IMG/VR virus record: IMGVR_UViG_3300034073_002585
Location: 62,001-126,000 of that record
Direction: 5' to 3' (one strand)
Origin: a virus
Length of the DNA stretch: 64,000 bases
The translations under genes and the position numbers were made by a program. Shown piece by piece: positions 7,092-13,361 of this stretch (within the stretch, counting starts at the first letter, position 1; every line of letters begins with the position of its first letter). The notes under the pieces were generated by a model. That model was not told the origin of the DNA and did not search any database. It saw only the letters and a program-made list of their open reading frames with translations.

Positions 7092-7375
7092 TGGGTAATC
7101 TACAAGCTCAAGAAATGGCGGCGCTCACTGACCTTGACATAGCGCTAACTTGGCACCTGCGGTCGAACCACTATCCACCCGTGCCGTTGACAATGCTTGA
7201 ACCATGTAAACAAGCGATTGACGCTTACTGGGAAGATGACCTAGATAGGCAGATTGACTTGAATGGAAGTTTCTACAGGGGCGAACCTTTTGCCCCTGCT
7301 AGAGAGATTATTATCGCTCATCACCTAGACGCTTGGTGTGAGGGCGAGGAAGAGGAGTTCGACGATGCCGATTAA
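7091..7375 (+). CDS. Hypothetical protein
   Basis: 94 aa; ATG overlaps the preceding TAA (TAATG). Strongly acidic C-terminus (EGEEEEFDDAD). No family recognised. The following gene starts inside its last codons. Confidence 0.65.
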   Translation: MGNLQAQEMAALTDLDIALTWHLRSNHYPPVPLTMLEPCKQAIDAYWEDDLDRQIDLNGSFYRGEPFAPAREIIIAHHLDAWCEGEEEEFDDAD

Positions 7376-7763
7376 GGATAAGGAGAAATACAATGCTTAC
7401 ATGCGGGAATACAACAACAGAACCTATGCCCTTAGGTGTGACAAGTTCCGAGCCCAATTAGGCAACAAGTGCACAAAGTGCGAGAGCACAGATAGCCTAA
7501 ATTTCAGTGGCACCACCCCGCTAGGTAAGTCTTTTGATTTGTCGCGCCGAATGACTAGTGCACCAATGAAAGACTTGCAAGAGCTTTTTGACAACAGCAA
7601 CTACACGCTATTGTGCAACAAGTGCCTAGCAAAGCAAACCAAAGGCGTAGAGCATGGAGGAGGTATTTCTGGCGTGCGGAATTGTAAGTGCGATTTGTGT
7701 AAAGCTAAGAAAGCCGAATACATGCGGAGCTACATGAAGAAGAAACGAGCTACAATAGACTAG
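7365..7763 (+). CDS. HNH-endonuclease-like zinc protein lacking the catalytic histidines
   Basis: 132 aa; ATG 7365 follows GAGGAG and overlaps the previous gene by 11 bp. A basic MREY helix precedes CTKC (zinc pair 1), then LNFSGTTPLGKSFDLSRRMTSAPM, then CNKC (zinc pair 2); this order is that of small phage HNH nucleases, where LELDHIDP and CxxCH are expected. Here the DH pair is replaced by NFSG and the last CxxCH by CNKCLA, so cleavage is unlikely. A third CDLC motif and basic tail (RSYMKKKR) follow. Inferred role: DNA binding without cutting, or a decayed homing nuclease. Confidence 0.7.
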   Translation: MPIKDKEKYNAYMREYNNRTYALRCDKFRAQLGNKCTKCESTDSLNFSGTTPLGKSFDLSRRMTSAPMKDLQELFDNSNYTLLCNKCLAKQTKGVEHGGGISGVRNCKCDLCKAKKAEYMRSYMKKKRATID

Positions 7764-7821
7764 CCAAAGCAATGTCGCTTGGCTATTGCTAGAGATTTTG
7801 TCCCCCCTTTCTCTCTAGCAT

Positions 7822-7866
7822 GCGGGTTACAACTTTCCCCCCTTTAGTTGTAACCCGCTTTTTCTT
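7822..7866 (+). terminator. Intrinsic terminator
   Basis: GCGGGTTACAACT (7822-7834) pairs with AGTTGTAACCCGC (7846-7858), followed by TTTTTC. A 13-bp stem, one of the strongest here. Confidence 0.9.
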
Positions 7867-7897
7867 TTTTGTCGCCTGCTTTTTCTCTTCCGTTGAG

Positions 7898-7972
7898 TGT
7901 ATTTATTTTTTGTTCAACTTTAGCCACGCCGTCAAATAAAGTGCTTGACTAATTTGACAGGACTGGTAGGCT
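7898..7972 (+). promoter_or_regulatory. 16-bp conserved element (copy 9) and promoter
   Basis: Element 7898-7913; TTGACT (7945-7950), 16 bp, TAGGCT (7967-7972), then TATTACATCAG. The same TAGGCTTATTACATCAG sequence occurs at 9444. Confidence 0.65.
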
Positions 7973-8014
7973 TATTACATCAGCCAAAAGGTTGGTAAAA
8001 GGAAAGGGGACAAA

Positions 8015-8230
8015 ATGTTCACACTAAGAAGGTTCGCAGGTGCAGTAATCACCATGCCAATCGTGTTCGGTATCTATGCGGTTATCTACTTTGGTCTAGG
8101 TCTAGTAGCAAACAGCTACATGAGTATTGGACTATTCACCCAAAACCTATACGCCGTTGGATTCGGCTGGGTGATTGCGGTTACATTCGCTAAGCAGTTC
8201 TTCAACCTAATCGAAAAGCTAGGAGAGTAA
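8015..8230 (+). CDS. Small membrane protein, two transmembrane helices
   Basis: 71 aa; ATG after AAAGGGGACAA. Hydrophobic segments at about 8-32 and 40-58 flanked by basic residues. First of two consecutive membrane proteins in one unit. Early-region membrane proteins may alter the host envelope or exclude other phages; that is inference. Confidence 0.7.
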   Translation: MFTLRRFAGAVITMPIVFGIYAVIYFGLGLVANSYMSIGLFTQNLYAVGFGWVIAVTFAKQFFNLIEKLGE

Positions 8231-8232
8231 TA

Positions 8233-8385
8233 ATGGAAAACATCATTGAAGCAGTGCTACTAATCGGAGTAGCGTTCATTCCAGTAGGAGCGTTCTTGCT
8301 AGGGTTCGTAGTCGCCAAGATTTCTAATGGTGGTGGTAACCCGAAGGGTCGTCACGCCAAAGGTCGTGGCAGACACGCCAAGTAA
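8233..8385 (+). CDS. 50-aa single-pass membrane protein
   Basis: Short frame from ATG 8233, two bases after the previous stop, with GGAGAG as ribosome site. One hydrophobic helix (about residues 3-29) followed by a Gly/Lys/Arg/His-rich tail (NPKGRHAKGRGRHAK). Coding supported by tight coupling and clear TM-plus-basic-tail composition. Confidence 0.65.
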   Translation: MENIIEAVLLIGVAFIPVGAFLLGFVVAKISNGGGNPKGRHAKGRGRHAK

Positions 8386-8397
8386 GTTCCACCGAAG

Positions 8398-8429
8398 CCC
8401 CTCGCAGAAATGTGGGGGGTTTCTTTTTT
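8398..8429 (+). terminator. Intrinsic terminator
   Basis: CCCCTCGCA / TGTGGGGGG stem with a GAAA loop, then TTTCTTTTTTT. Confidence 0.75.
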
Positions 8430-8462
8430 TGCGGGCAGCCTCTTATTTTTTTGTTTTTAGGT

Positions 8463-8536
8463 TGTATTTATTTTTTGTCTAACTTCAGACACACCTGCCG
8501 ACTTGATTTGCGATTACGGGTAGGAGGCTCTAAGCT
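8463..8536 (+). promoter_or_regulatory. 16-bp conserved element (copy 10) and promoter
   Basis: Element 8463-8478; TTGCGA (8508-8513), 17 bp, TAAGCT (8531-8536). Twenty-nine bp separate element and -35. Confidence 0.55.
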
Positions 8537-8566
8537 ATTACTAAGAACAAACAGGGAGGGGCAGAA

Positions 8567-8815
8567 ATGCTAAACAGACCAGACCAAGAGGCAGAGCTAA
8601 TCTTCGCTATGGTGATGAAGCTAGGCGGAGAGCACAACTACTCAGAGCACACCAAGGCTACGATTTGGGCAGAGTGTAATCGTAACCCTAAGCTACGCAA
8701 CCTAGCGTTGCAGTATCTAGCTGGGTCAAGCAACAGGGCAGACCTAAACCTGCACCGACTACACACCGAAATTGTGGAAGTATTCTTCCCTGAAGTAAAG
8801 GAGTTGATTGGCTAA
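8567..8815 (+). CDS. Hypothetical helical protein
   Basis: 82 aa; ATG after GGGAGGGGCAG. All-helical pattern. The stop codon overlaps the ATG of the next gene (TAATG). No family recognised. Confidence 0.65.
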   Translation: MLNRPDQEAELIFAMVMKLGGEHNYSEHTKATIWAECNRNPKLRNLALQYLAGSSNRADLNLHRLHTEIVEVFFPEVKELIG

Positions 8816-8961
8816 TGGCTATCACGATTACAGAACTTACGACTTGCTACCAATGCGAGCGACCAATTATGGCACCGAAAGATTCAGTTCACCCGCTATG
8901 CGAAATTTGTGACCAGGGTTTTGACGAGTGGTTCACTAAGCAGTTAGGTATGTTCAAGTGA
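8815..8961 (+). CDS. 48-aa zinc-ribbon mini-protein
   Basis: Starts in the TAATG overlap with the preceding gene. Contains CYQC and CEIC, a classic two-CxxC zinc knuckle, with a short acidic helix at the end. Overlaps the next GTG by 4 bp (GTGA). Fourth small zinc-binding protein in the left arm. Confidence 0.65.
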   Translation: MAITITELTTCYQCERPIMAPKDSVHPLCEICDQGFDEWFTKQLGMFK

Positions 8962-9272
8962 TTGAGTTTGAGCAGAAGTATTCAACGCCGAGAGCACAAA
9001 GGCAGTATGAGCTTGAAACTCTAATCAAGCACTATGAAGTTGAGCGTGCCGAGAACATTAGGCGACTATTGTTTTCGATTGGAGTTGGTTTTGCTTATGT
9101 TCTACTTATGGGAGGAGTTATAGGTTATGGAACTTTTGCTGGAGGCTATGCCGTATTAGGTTGGCTGTCAGTAATTACAGTTGGGCTATTCATAGCTGGC
9201 GAGTTTGTGAAAGTCAATGCCGAGCTTAGTCGCCCAAACCTCAACCACCCAGAAAGATTTATACAGAGTTAG
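8958..9272 (+). CDS. Membrane protein with two transmembrane helices
   Basis: 104 aa from GTG 8958, which overlaps the preceding TGA. A charged N-terminal helix (to about 36) leads to two hydrophobic helices (about 40-60 and 66-84). No family recognised. Confidence 0.65.
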   Translation: MIEFEQKYSTPRAQRQYELETLIKHYEVERAENIRRLLFSIGVGFAYVLLMGGVIGYGTFAGGYAVLGWLSVITVGLFIAGEFVKVNAELSRPNLNHPERFIQS

Positions 9273-9294
9273 TCCCCCCTAACACCCCCCCACG

Positions 9295-9338
9295 CCCCCG
9301 CTAGGTTTCTGAACCTTTCCTAGCGGGGGTTTTCTTTT
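9295..9338 (+). terminator. Intrinsic terminator
   Basis: CCCCCGCTAGG (9295-9305) pairs with CCTAGCGGGGG (9319-9329), then TTTTCTTTT. Confidence 0.9.
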
Positions 9339-9373
9339 ACCTCGAAAGCACCTCGAATTTTTTTGCGGGAGGG

Positions 9374-9449
9374 TGTATTTATTTTTTGTCTAGTTGTTGC
9401 CGACACGATTGGTAAAAGGATTTGACAAATCTAAATAAGGTGCTAGGCT
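9374..9449 (+). promoter_or_regulatory. 16-bp conserved element (copy 11) and promoter
   Basis: Element 9374-9389; GCCGACA at 9399-9405; TTGACA (9422-9427), 16 bp, TAGGCT (9444-9449). Thirty-two bp separate element and -35. Confidence 0.7.
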
Positions 9450-9494
9450 TATTACATCAGCCAAGGTGGTTGATACAAAGAAAAGGGGTAAAAA

Positions 9495-9791
9495 GTGAAC
9501 AGCAGGACTTACGAGAACATTCAGGGGATTGGAAGCTGGGTAGCTTTCCTAGCTACTGGAGTGGCTTTCCCATTCAGCTTGGAGTATGCGGGATTGATTG
9601 ACGCAATGAGCGCAGACCTATACACCGAGGGTAGGGCGATGATGTTCCTAATCATTGTGGTCAGCATTTCAATTCTGGCAGTAACCCTAGCGGTCAAGGC
9701 TGGACTATCTTGGGCAGAATACAAGTGGTATTACCGCCAAGACCTAGCACAGAAGCTACACCGCCTAGCAGACAGGATTGCCAAGCGATGA
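9495..9791 (+). CDS. Membrane protein with two transmembrane helices
   Basis: 98 aa from GTG 9495 after AAAAGGGG. Hydrophobic helices at about 12-32 and 48-70; basic C-terminal amphipathic helix. Overlaps the next gene by 4 bp (ATGA). Similar organisation to the gene at 8958. Confidence 0.65.
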   Translation: MNSRTYENIQGIGSWVAFLATGVAFPFSLEYAGLIDAMSADLYTEGRAMMFLIIVVSISILAVTLAVKAGLSWAEYKWYYRQDLAQKLHRLADRIAKR

Positions 9792-9898
9792 AGCAACTAG
9801 CCAAGAGGGTTGAACCCTTGGTGCTGGAAGTTCTGGCAGTTGTCGTCTTGCCGAGGATTGCTGGAGCAGTAGCCAAGAGGTTAGCCAAAACTAAATAA
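9788..9898 (+). CDS. 36-aa basic amphipathic peptide
   Basis: ATG 9788 overlaps the previous TGA (ATGA), the usual coupling here. The peptide is an amphipathic or membrane-seeking helix with Lys/Arg at both ends. Short, so coding rests on the overlap and composition. Confidence 0.5.
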   Translation: MKQLAKRVEPLVLEVLAVVVLPRIAGAVAKRLAKTK

Positions 9899-9908
9899 GA
9901 AGTGAGGA

Positions 9909-9938
9909 AGCCCCCGCCAAGTGCGGGGGTTTTTCTTT
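9909..9938 (+). terminator. Intrinsic terminator
   Basis: GCCCCCGC / GCGGGGGT stem followed by TTTTCTTTT. Confidence 0.85.
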
Positions 9939-9970
9939 TGCTTGCCGTTGTGATTTTTGCTGTTGTTGGG

Positions 9971-10045
9971 TGTATTTATTTTTTGTTCAAACTTTCAACA
10001 CGATTTTGAAATAGATTTGACAACTACTAATCCACCCCCTAGACT
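9971..10045 (+). promoter_or_regulatory. 16-bp conserved element (copy 12) and promoter
   Basis: Element 9971-9986; TTGACA (10017-10022), 17 bp, TAGACT (10040-10045), then GATTACATCAG as at the two similar promoters. Thirty bp separate element and -35. Confidence 0.7.
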
Positions 10046-10108
10046 GATTACATCAGTTCAGAAGTAGAGCTGATAACCGAAACTAGATAACTACAAAGGG
10101 GAGACGAA

Positions 10109-10474
10109 ATGTCCACAATTACTAAAGCAGTAGCAAAGGCTGAGCAGGCACAGGTTGCCGAAGGCAAAGCCACCAAGCGAATCGTAGATGCGGTCAAGGA
10201 GCTAGTAGAGCTTAGGGCTGAAATCGCAGAGCTTGAGAAGCGTAAGAACTCACTTACCGCAGAGCTAGAGCAGGTGTTCGGTGTAGACAAAGAAGCCAAG
10301 ACTTCAAAGCACACCACACTTACCTACCACGGTGTAGATGTTGTTCGCTACGAATGGCGCAAGCGTAAAGGGATTGACGAGGAGAAACTAGCCAAGGACT
10401 TCCCAGAAGCTTACGAAGCTTGCTACAAGGCAGACAAGACCGTATACGGCTTGATAGTGTCACTGTTCAAGTAA
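10109..10474 (+). CDS. Coiled-coil small phage protein, paralogue of 2553-2891
   Basis: 121 aa; ATG after AAAGGGGAGACG. The N-terminal 70 residues form a long helix with heptads (VKELVELRAEIAELEKRK). The C-terminal module, HGVDVVRYEWRKRKGIDEEKLAKDFPEAYEAC, parallels the protein at 2553. Such coiled-coil plus K-L-P-E-A-Y proteins recur in phages without known function. Confidence 0.75.
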   Translation: MSTITKAVAKAEQAQVAEGKATKRIVDAVKELVELRAEIAELEKRKNSLTAELEQVFGVDKEAKTSKHTTLTYHGVDVVRYEWRKRKGIDEEKLAKDFPEAYEACYKADKTVYGLIVSLFK

Positions 10475-10482
10475 ACCGAAAG

Positions 10483-10514
10483 ACCCCTAGTCAGAAATGG
10501 CTAGGGGTTTTTTC
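10483..10514 (+). terminator. Intrinsic terminator closing the small-gene region
   Basis: ACCCCTAG (10483-10490) pairs with CTAGGGGT (10501-10508), then TTTTTT. Confidence 0.85.
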
Positions 10515-10550
10515 ATTTCTGGCACAGTGCCGTAGTTAGTTAGAGGCTAT

Positions 10551-10566
10551 ACAAAAAATAAATACA
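10551..10566 (-). repeat. 16-bp conserved element (copy 13, inverted)
   Basis: Exact reverse complement ACAAAAAATAAATACA, at the right border of the small-gene array. No leftward gene starts beside it. Confidence 0.7.
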
Positions 10567-10958
10567 GGTATGCCGTTCGAGTATTCTGCCGTGATTGCTC
10601 ATTGAGTCAGGTGAAGTTGTTATGCCGTAGATGGTTATACCCCCATAGCCCTAACCATTGAGGGGGGTGTAGCTGTCCCCTACAAGCCTTAGAGCCCGTA
10701 GCAGACCCACTCCCCAGACATAAGTAGGGCAAAGTCTCTAACCCACCACCTAAGTCTGTCTGCCGTAAAGCTGATAAATGCCCCTAAGAAGTCATAGAAG
10801 CTCTTTAAAGGGCATTGGCACTCTTATCTATGTCCCAGACAGGTAAAAGCTTTCTAGGAGCAACCTAGACCCTTATAGCTACAACTTATGAACTCACTCT
10901 TATTCGATGTCATAGCTAGACCTTGACTAGAAGCATTAGCTAGTTGTCTAGGCACTCT

Positions 10959-10988
10959 TTGACAGGTTTTTTCAATACCCCCTAGACA
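10959..10988 (+). promoter_or_regulatory. Candidate sigma70-type promoter
   Basis: TTGACA, 18 bp, TAGACA, with a C-run before the -10 as in the promoter at 10017. Transcripts would run toward the two-HTH gene at 11244. Confidence 0.5.
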
Positions 10989-11210
10989 AGACAAGGAGTT
11001 TGTCACGACATTCTTGGCAGGCATACCCCCTAGGGTATGGAAACAATCTGGAAGGCACCATTTCACAACCGCTGCCCTCTCACCCGCCAAAAGCAGTCAA
11101 CGCTAAGGTACTAAATCTTCCGCTACGGACACCCCCTCTTTTTTGAAAAACTACCCCACCCCCCTTTCTAAAATGCCCTAAAAATTTCCAAAAATTTTTT
11201 AAAAAAATAA

Positions 11211-11236
11211 ACGCCCCTATTTTTACCCCTTAAAAT
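11211..11236 (+). promoter_or_regulatory. Repeated ACGCCCCTATT site upstream of a leaderless promoter
   Basis: ACGCCCCTATT (11211-11221) lies just upstream of TAAAAT (11231-11236), which is 7 bp before the ATG at 11244. The same 11-mer recurs at 11455-11465 and 11768-11778. Confidence 0.5.
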
Positions 11237-11243
11237 AGAATCC

Positions 11244-11741
11244 ATGTCTCGAAGAACAGCACGTGGACAACAGCTTCCTCCTCACGAGGTCGAGCTCTTG
11301 AACACACTAAAAGGCGAGCAGCGCATTGAGCGCGTAGCGGCGTTATTTAACGCGGGATGGTCACTTCAGACCATTGGGGATTCACTACTGCCAAAGCACC
11401 CACGCTCCACTGTACGCTCTTGGGTTCTTCGAGCTAGCGGGCTCAACACACTAGACGCCCCTATTCCAACACCAAAATTAAAAACACCAGAAGGCGGATA
11501 CCAAAAGGTAAAACCCGAGTCTCCAGGAATCCCGCAAGGCGACCTTGAGCAAATCCGCTACCTGGCTCCTCTGGCGAGAACGTACCGTTCACGTATGTCC
11601 TCAACGTCAGCATACGCCGTTGCCAACCAGCGTCTAACCGACCTGTGCAAGCGGCTCCATGAAAATAATGTCTCAGTGCGTGAACTGGCTGAGGCTGCGG
11701 GCGTAACATACCGAGCTATGTACAAGAGGCTCTTCCTCTAG
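11244..11741 (+). CDS. DNA-binding protein with two predicted helix-turn-helix regions
   Basis: 165 aa. No ribosome site precedes ATG 11244 and the -10 box ends 7 bp upstream, suggesting a leaderless mRNA. An N-terminal HTH (about 28-58, NAGWSLQTIGDSLLPKHPRSTVRSWV) is followed by a Pro/Lys linker and a C-terminal HTH (about 140-165, VSVRELAEAAGVTYRAMYKRL). It shares architecture with the protein at 13362. The 11-mer ACGCCCCTATT lies before, inside and after the gene, so autoregulation and control of the lysis genes are plausible. A small-terminase role is an alternative because terL lies downstream. Confidence 0.65.
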   Translation: MSRRTARGQQLPPHEVELLNTLKGEQRIERVAALFNAGWSLQTIGDSLLPKHPRSTVRSWVLRASGLNTLDAPIPTPKLKTPEGGYQKVKPESPGIPQGDLEQIRYLAPLARTYRSRMSSTSAYAVANQRLTDLCKRLHENNVSVRELAEAAGVTYRAMYKRLFL

Positions 11742-11753
11742 CTCCCCGTCAAC

Positions 11754-11784
11754 TTGACAAGTAATAGACGCCCCTATTACCATA
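11754..11784 (+). promoter_or_regulatory. Candidate promoter of the lysis cassette with embedded ACGCCCCTATT
   Basis: TTGACA (11754-11759) and TACCAT (11779-11784) are 19 bp apart; the third copy of ACGCCCCTATT (11768-11778) fills the spacer, as expected for a repressor site. Confidence 0.45.
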
Positions 11785-11834
11785 CCCTCAACAACTAAAT
11801 AAGACCAAGTACTAACGCAAGGAAAGGTAGGTCG

Positions 11835-12515
11835 ATGTTAGCCAACACCAAACACCAAAAAGATAGGATGGTTTTCTCCATCCTCTCGACGCTGCTATTC
11901 ATAACGGCGTCCAGCGCAATCTATACAACCCCATCCGCCAACGCCGTTCAAGAAAAGGCATTGGAGGCAAAACTAATAACGTACACGGTTCCTGCTCCGC
12001 CAGAGAATCTATTCAACACAATCTCCACGCTTGACAGGTTTACAAACAAAATCTCTGAGCTGGAAGAAACGATTCAACAAAGAGAATCAACTATTTACAT
12101 CGTAAAAACCCGTGCCGAGCAAGACCTTGAGGCACTACGGAACACTTACGTTTCCATGGACCAAGCCCTCATCGAGCTGTCCAGTTACGTAGGCGAAACC
12201 CCCTACGGCTTCGGAGACACCCCCGCACGCTGGGACTGCTCTGGCCTAACTCTCTGGTTCTACCAGACTTACCGAGGCATAACCCTCCCACACTCCGCTA
12301 CAGCTCAAAAGCTTGGCGGTACTGAAGTAGGCGCACCTATTCCAGGTGATTTAGTTGCCTTTAGCTACGGTAACCGTTCTGAGGCGTTCCATATCGGCGT
12401 CTACGTTGGCTCAGGTATGTTTATTCACGCAAAGAACCCAAATGCTGATACAGTGCTAGAAACTTTGGATTCTTTTGTAAAAAATAATATTACAGTTGCA
12501 TATATCCGCTACTAG
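11835..12515 (+). CDS. Secreted NlpC/P60 endopeptidase (lysin)
   Basis: 226 aa; ATG after GGAAAGGTAGG. A basic N-terminus and hydrophobic segment (about 12-37, ending SANA) form a signal peptide; a coiled coil covers about 65-115; the NlpC/P60 domain begins near 118. The catalytic Cys is in RWDCSGLTLW and His in AFHIGVYVG, with a second His in MFIHAKNP. NlpC/P60 enzymes cut D-Glu-diaminopimelate bonds in peptidoglycan, and the coiled coil plus P60 plan resembles actinobacterial RipA/RipC hydrolases. Three small membrane proteins follow directly, which fits a lysis cassette. Confidence 0.8.
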   Translation: MLANTKHQKDRMVFSILSTLLFITASSAIYTTPSANAVQEKALEAKLITYTVPAPPENLFNTISTLDRFTNKISELEETIQQRESTIYIVKTRAEQDLEALRNTYVSMDQALIELSSYVGETPYGFGDTPARWDCSGLTLWFYQTYRGITLPHSATAQKLGGTEVGAPIPGDLVAFSYGNRSEAFHIGVYVGSGMFIHAKNPNADTVLETLDSFVKNNITVAYIRY

Positions 12516-12530
12516 TGCTATGCTAGGAGC

Positions 12531-12725
12531 ATGAATTACGAAAAACTAGTTCCGCTCCTAGCAATGGTGGCTATTACGATTATTATTGCTGCACCAGCAA
12601 TGAAGAGAATCGTTAGCAACATCCTAGAAGCCAGACGTATCCGCCGACACAAGAAAAACCTTCCTGGTCCACTCCTTGGTGTCGTATACCCTCCCCACAA
12701 GACAACCGACAAAGAGACAGACTAA
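12531..12725 (+). CDS. Small membrane protein, holin candidate
   Basis: 64 aa; ATG after AGGAGC. One transmembrane helix (about 6-26) followed by a basic segment (ARRIRRHKKN). Placed directly after the lysin and before two more membrane proteins. Holin role is inferred from position only. Confidence 0.6.
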   Translation: MNYEKLVPLLAMVAITIIIAAPAMKRIVSNILEARRIRRHKKNLPGPLLGVVYPPHKTTDKETD

Positions 12726-12727
12726 CC

Positions 12728-12895
12728 ATGAAGCTATACCTGTTTTTACGTTCCATCATTTGGACCGCCGTTTTTTCAGTACTAGCCGCCGTTCTGACAT
12801 TAATATCGGCGTTTACCGCACCAACCCTAGCTATCCCGCTAGGACTAATCTCCGTTTCCCTAGCAATTCTTTCTCCTAGAAGGAGCGACTACTAA
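12728..12895 (+). CDS. 55-aa membrane protein, holin candidate
   Basis: Short frame from ATG 12728, two bases after the previous stop, ending in the TAATG overlap with the next gene. Two hydrophobic segments (about 8-28 and 30-47) and a charged C-terminus (SPRRSDY): the topology of a class II holin. Confidence 0.6.
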   Translation: MKLYLFLRSIIWTAVFSVLAAVLTLISAFTAPTLAIPLGLISVSLAILSPRRSDY

Positions 12896-13065
12896 TGTTC
12901 GAGCCTTCCTCTGAAGCAATTATTTGGATTCTAGGTATTATTACAACTTTTCTAGCCGTTATTGTTTTGGTTACGGTTATTGCAGTAATATTTACCTTCA
13001 CGGGACCGCCACACGACATTCATGACGTAGAAATTGACGGAACCCCTAAGAAAAGAGATAAATGA
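12895..13065 (+). CDS. 56-aa single-pass membrane protein
   Basis: ATG overlaps the preceding TAA; the stop overlaps the following ATG (ATGA). One strong transmembrane helix (about 8-36) and an acidic then basic C-terminal tail. Part of the lysis-adjacent membrane set; could be a holin partner or a spanin-like factor. Confidence 0.6.
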   Translation: MFEPSSEAIIWILGIITTFLAVIVLVTVIAVIFTFTGPPHDIHDVEIDGTPKKRDK

Positions 13066-13346
13066 AAATGGCCTACACAAAGATAATTTCTGTAAGCACC
13101 TATGACGACTTTAGAGAAATGCTGCCAAGTAGTGGCGTCTTTGATATGACTGACTGCTCCATACAGATTTGGTGCCCGCAGGAGTCAGACACTAAAGAAG
13201 TGGAACGAATGGTTCATTTAGTTGAATCAATGGTTCACGTAACCGATGTTCAAATAGGTTCAAGGATAGAAGATATGGCTGAAGATAAGTACAGCGTAGT
13301 TATCACTGAAATTCAGAACAATATCCGAAATAAATACTTGAGCTAG
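13062..13346 (+). CDS. Hypothetical protein
   Basis: 94 aa; starts in a 4-bp overlap (ATGA); the internal ATG at 13068 is an alternative. Alternating strands and helices, no clear motif. No family recognised. Confidence 0.65.
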   Translation: MKMAYTKIISVSTYDDFREMLPSSGVFDMTDCSIQIWCPQESDTKEVERMVHLVESMVHVTDVQIGSRIEDMAEDKYSVVITEIQNNIRNKYLS

Positions 13347-13361
13347 AGAGTAGGAAAATAA

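Larger units (their letters stand above)
10515..11243. other. Non-coding region with the inverted 13th element and candidate regulatory sites
   Basis: About 730 bp without a convincing gene. It holds the inverted element (10551-10566), three ATACCCCC(A)TAG-like words (about 10637, 10975 and 11022), a good promoter at 10959-10988, and an A/T-rich tract (11165-11225) just before the next gene. A 47-codon frame from TTG 11000, after AAGGAG, is possible but unconvincing. Function could be a replication origin, a regulatory hub or a non-coding RNA; nothing decides between them. Confidence 0.5.

Noticed and set aside
10854-11090. Leftward frame of 78 codons in the non-coding region
   Set aside because: No promoter or ribosome site, and cysteine/serine-rich random-like composition; all neighbours are rightward.
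11000-11146. 47-codon frame from TTG 11000 after AAGGAG in the non-coding region
   Set aside because: Unusual composition rich in Pro, rare start, ribosome site inside a hairpin; kept only as a remark.
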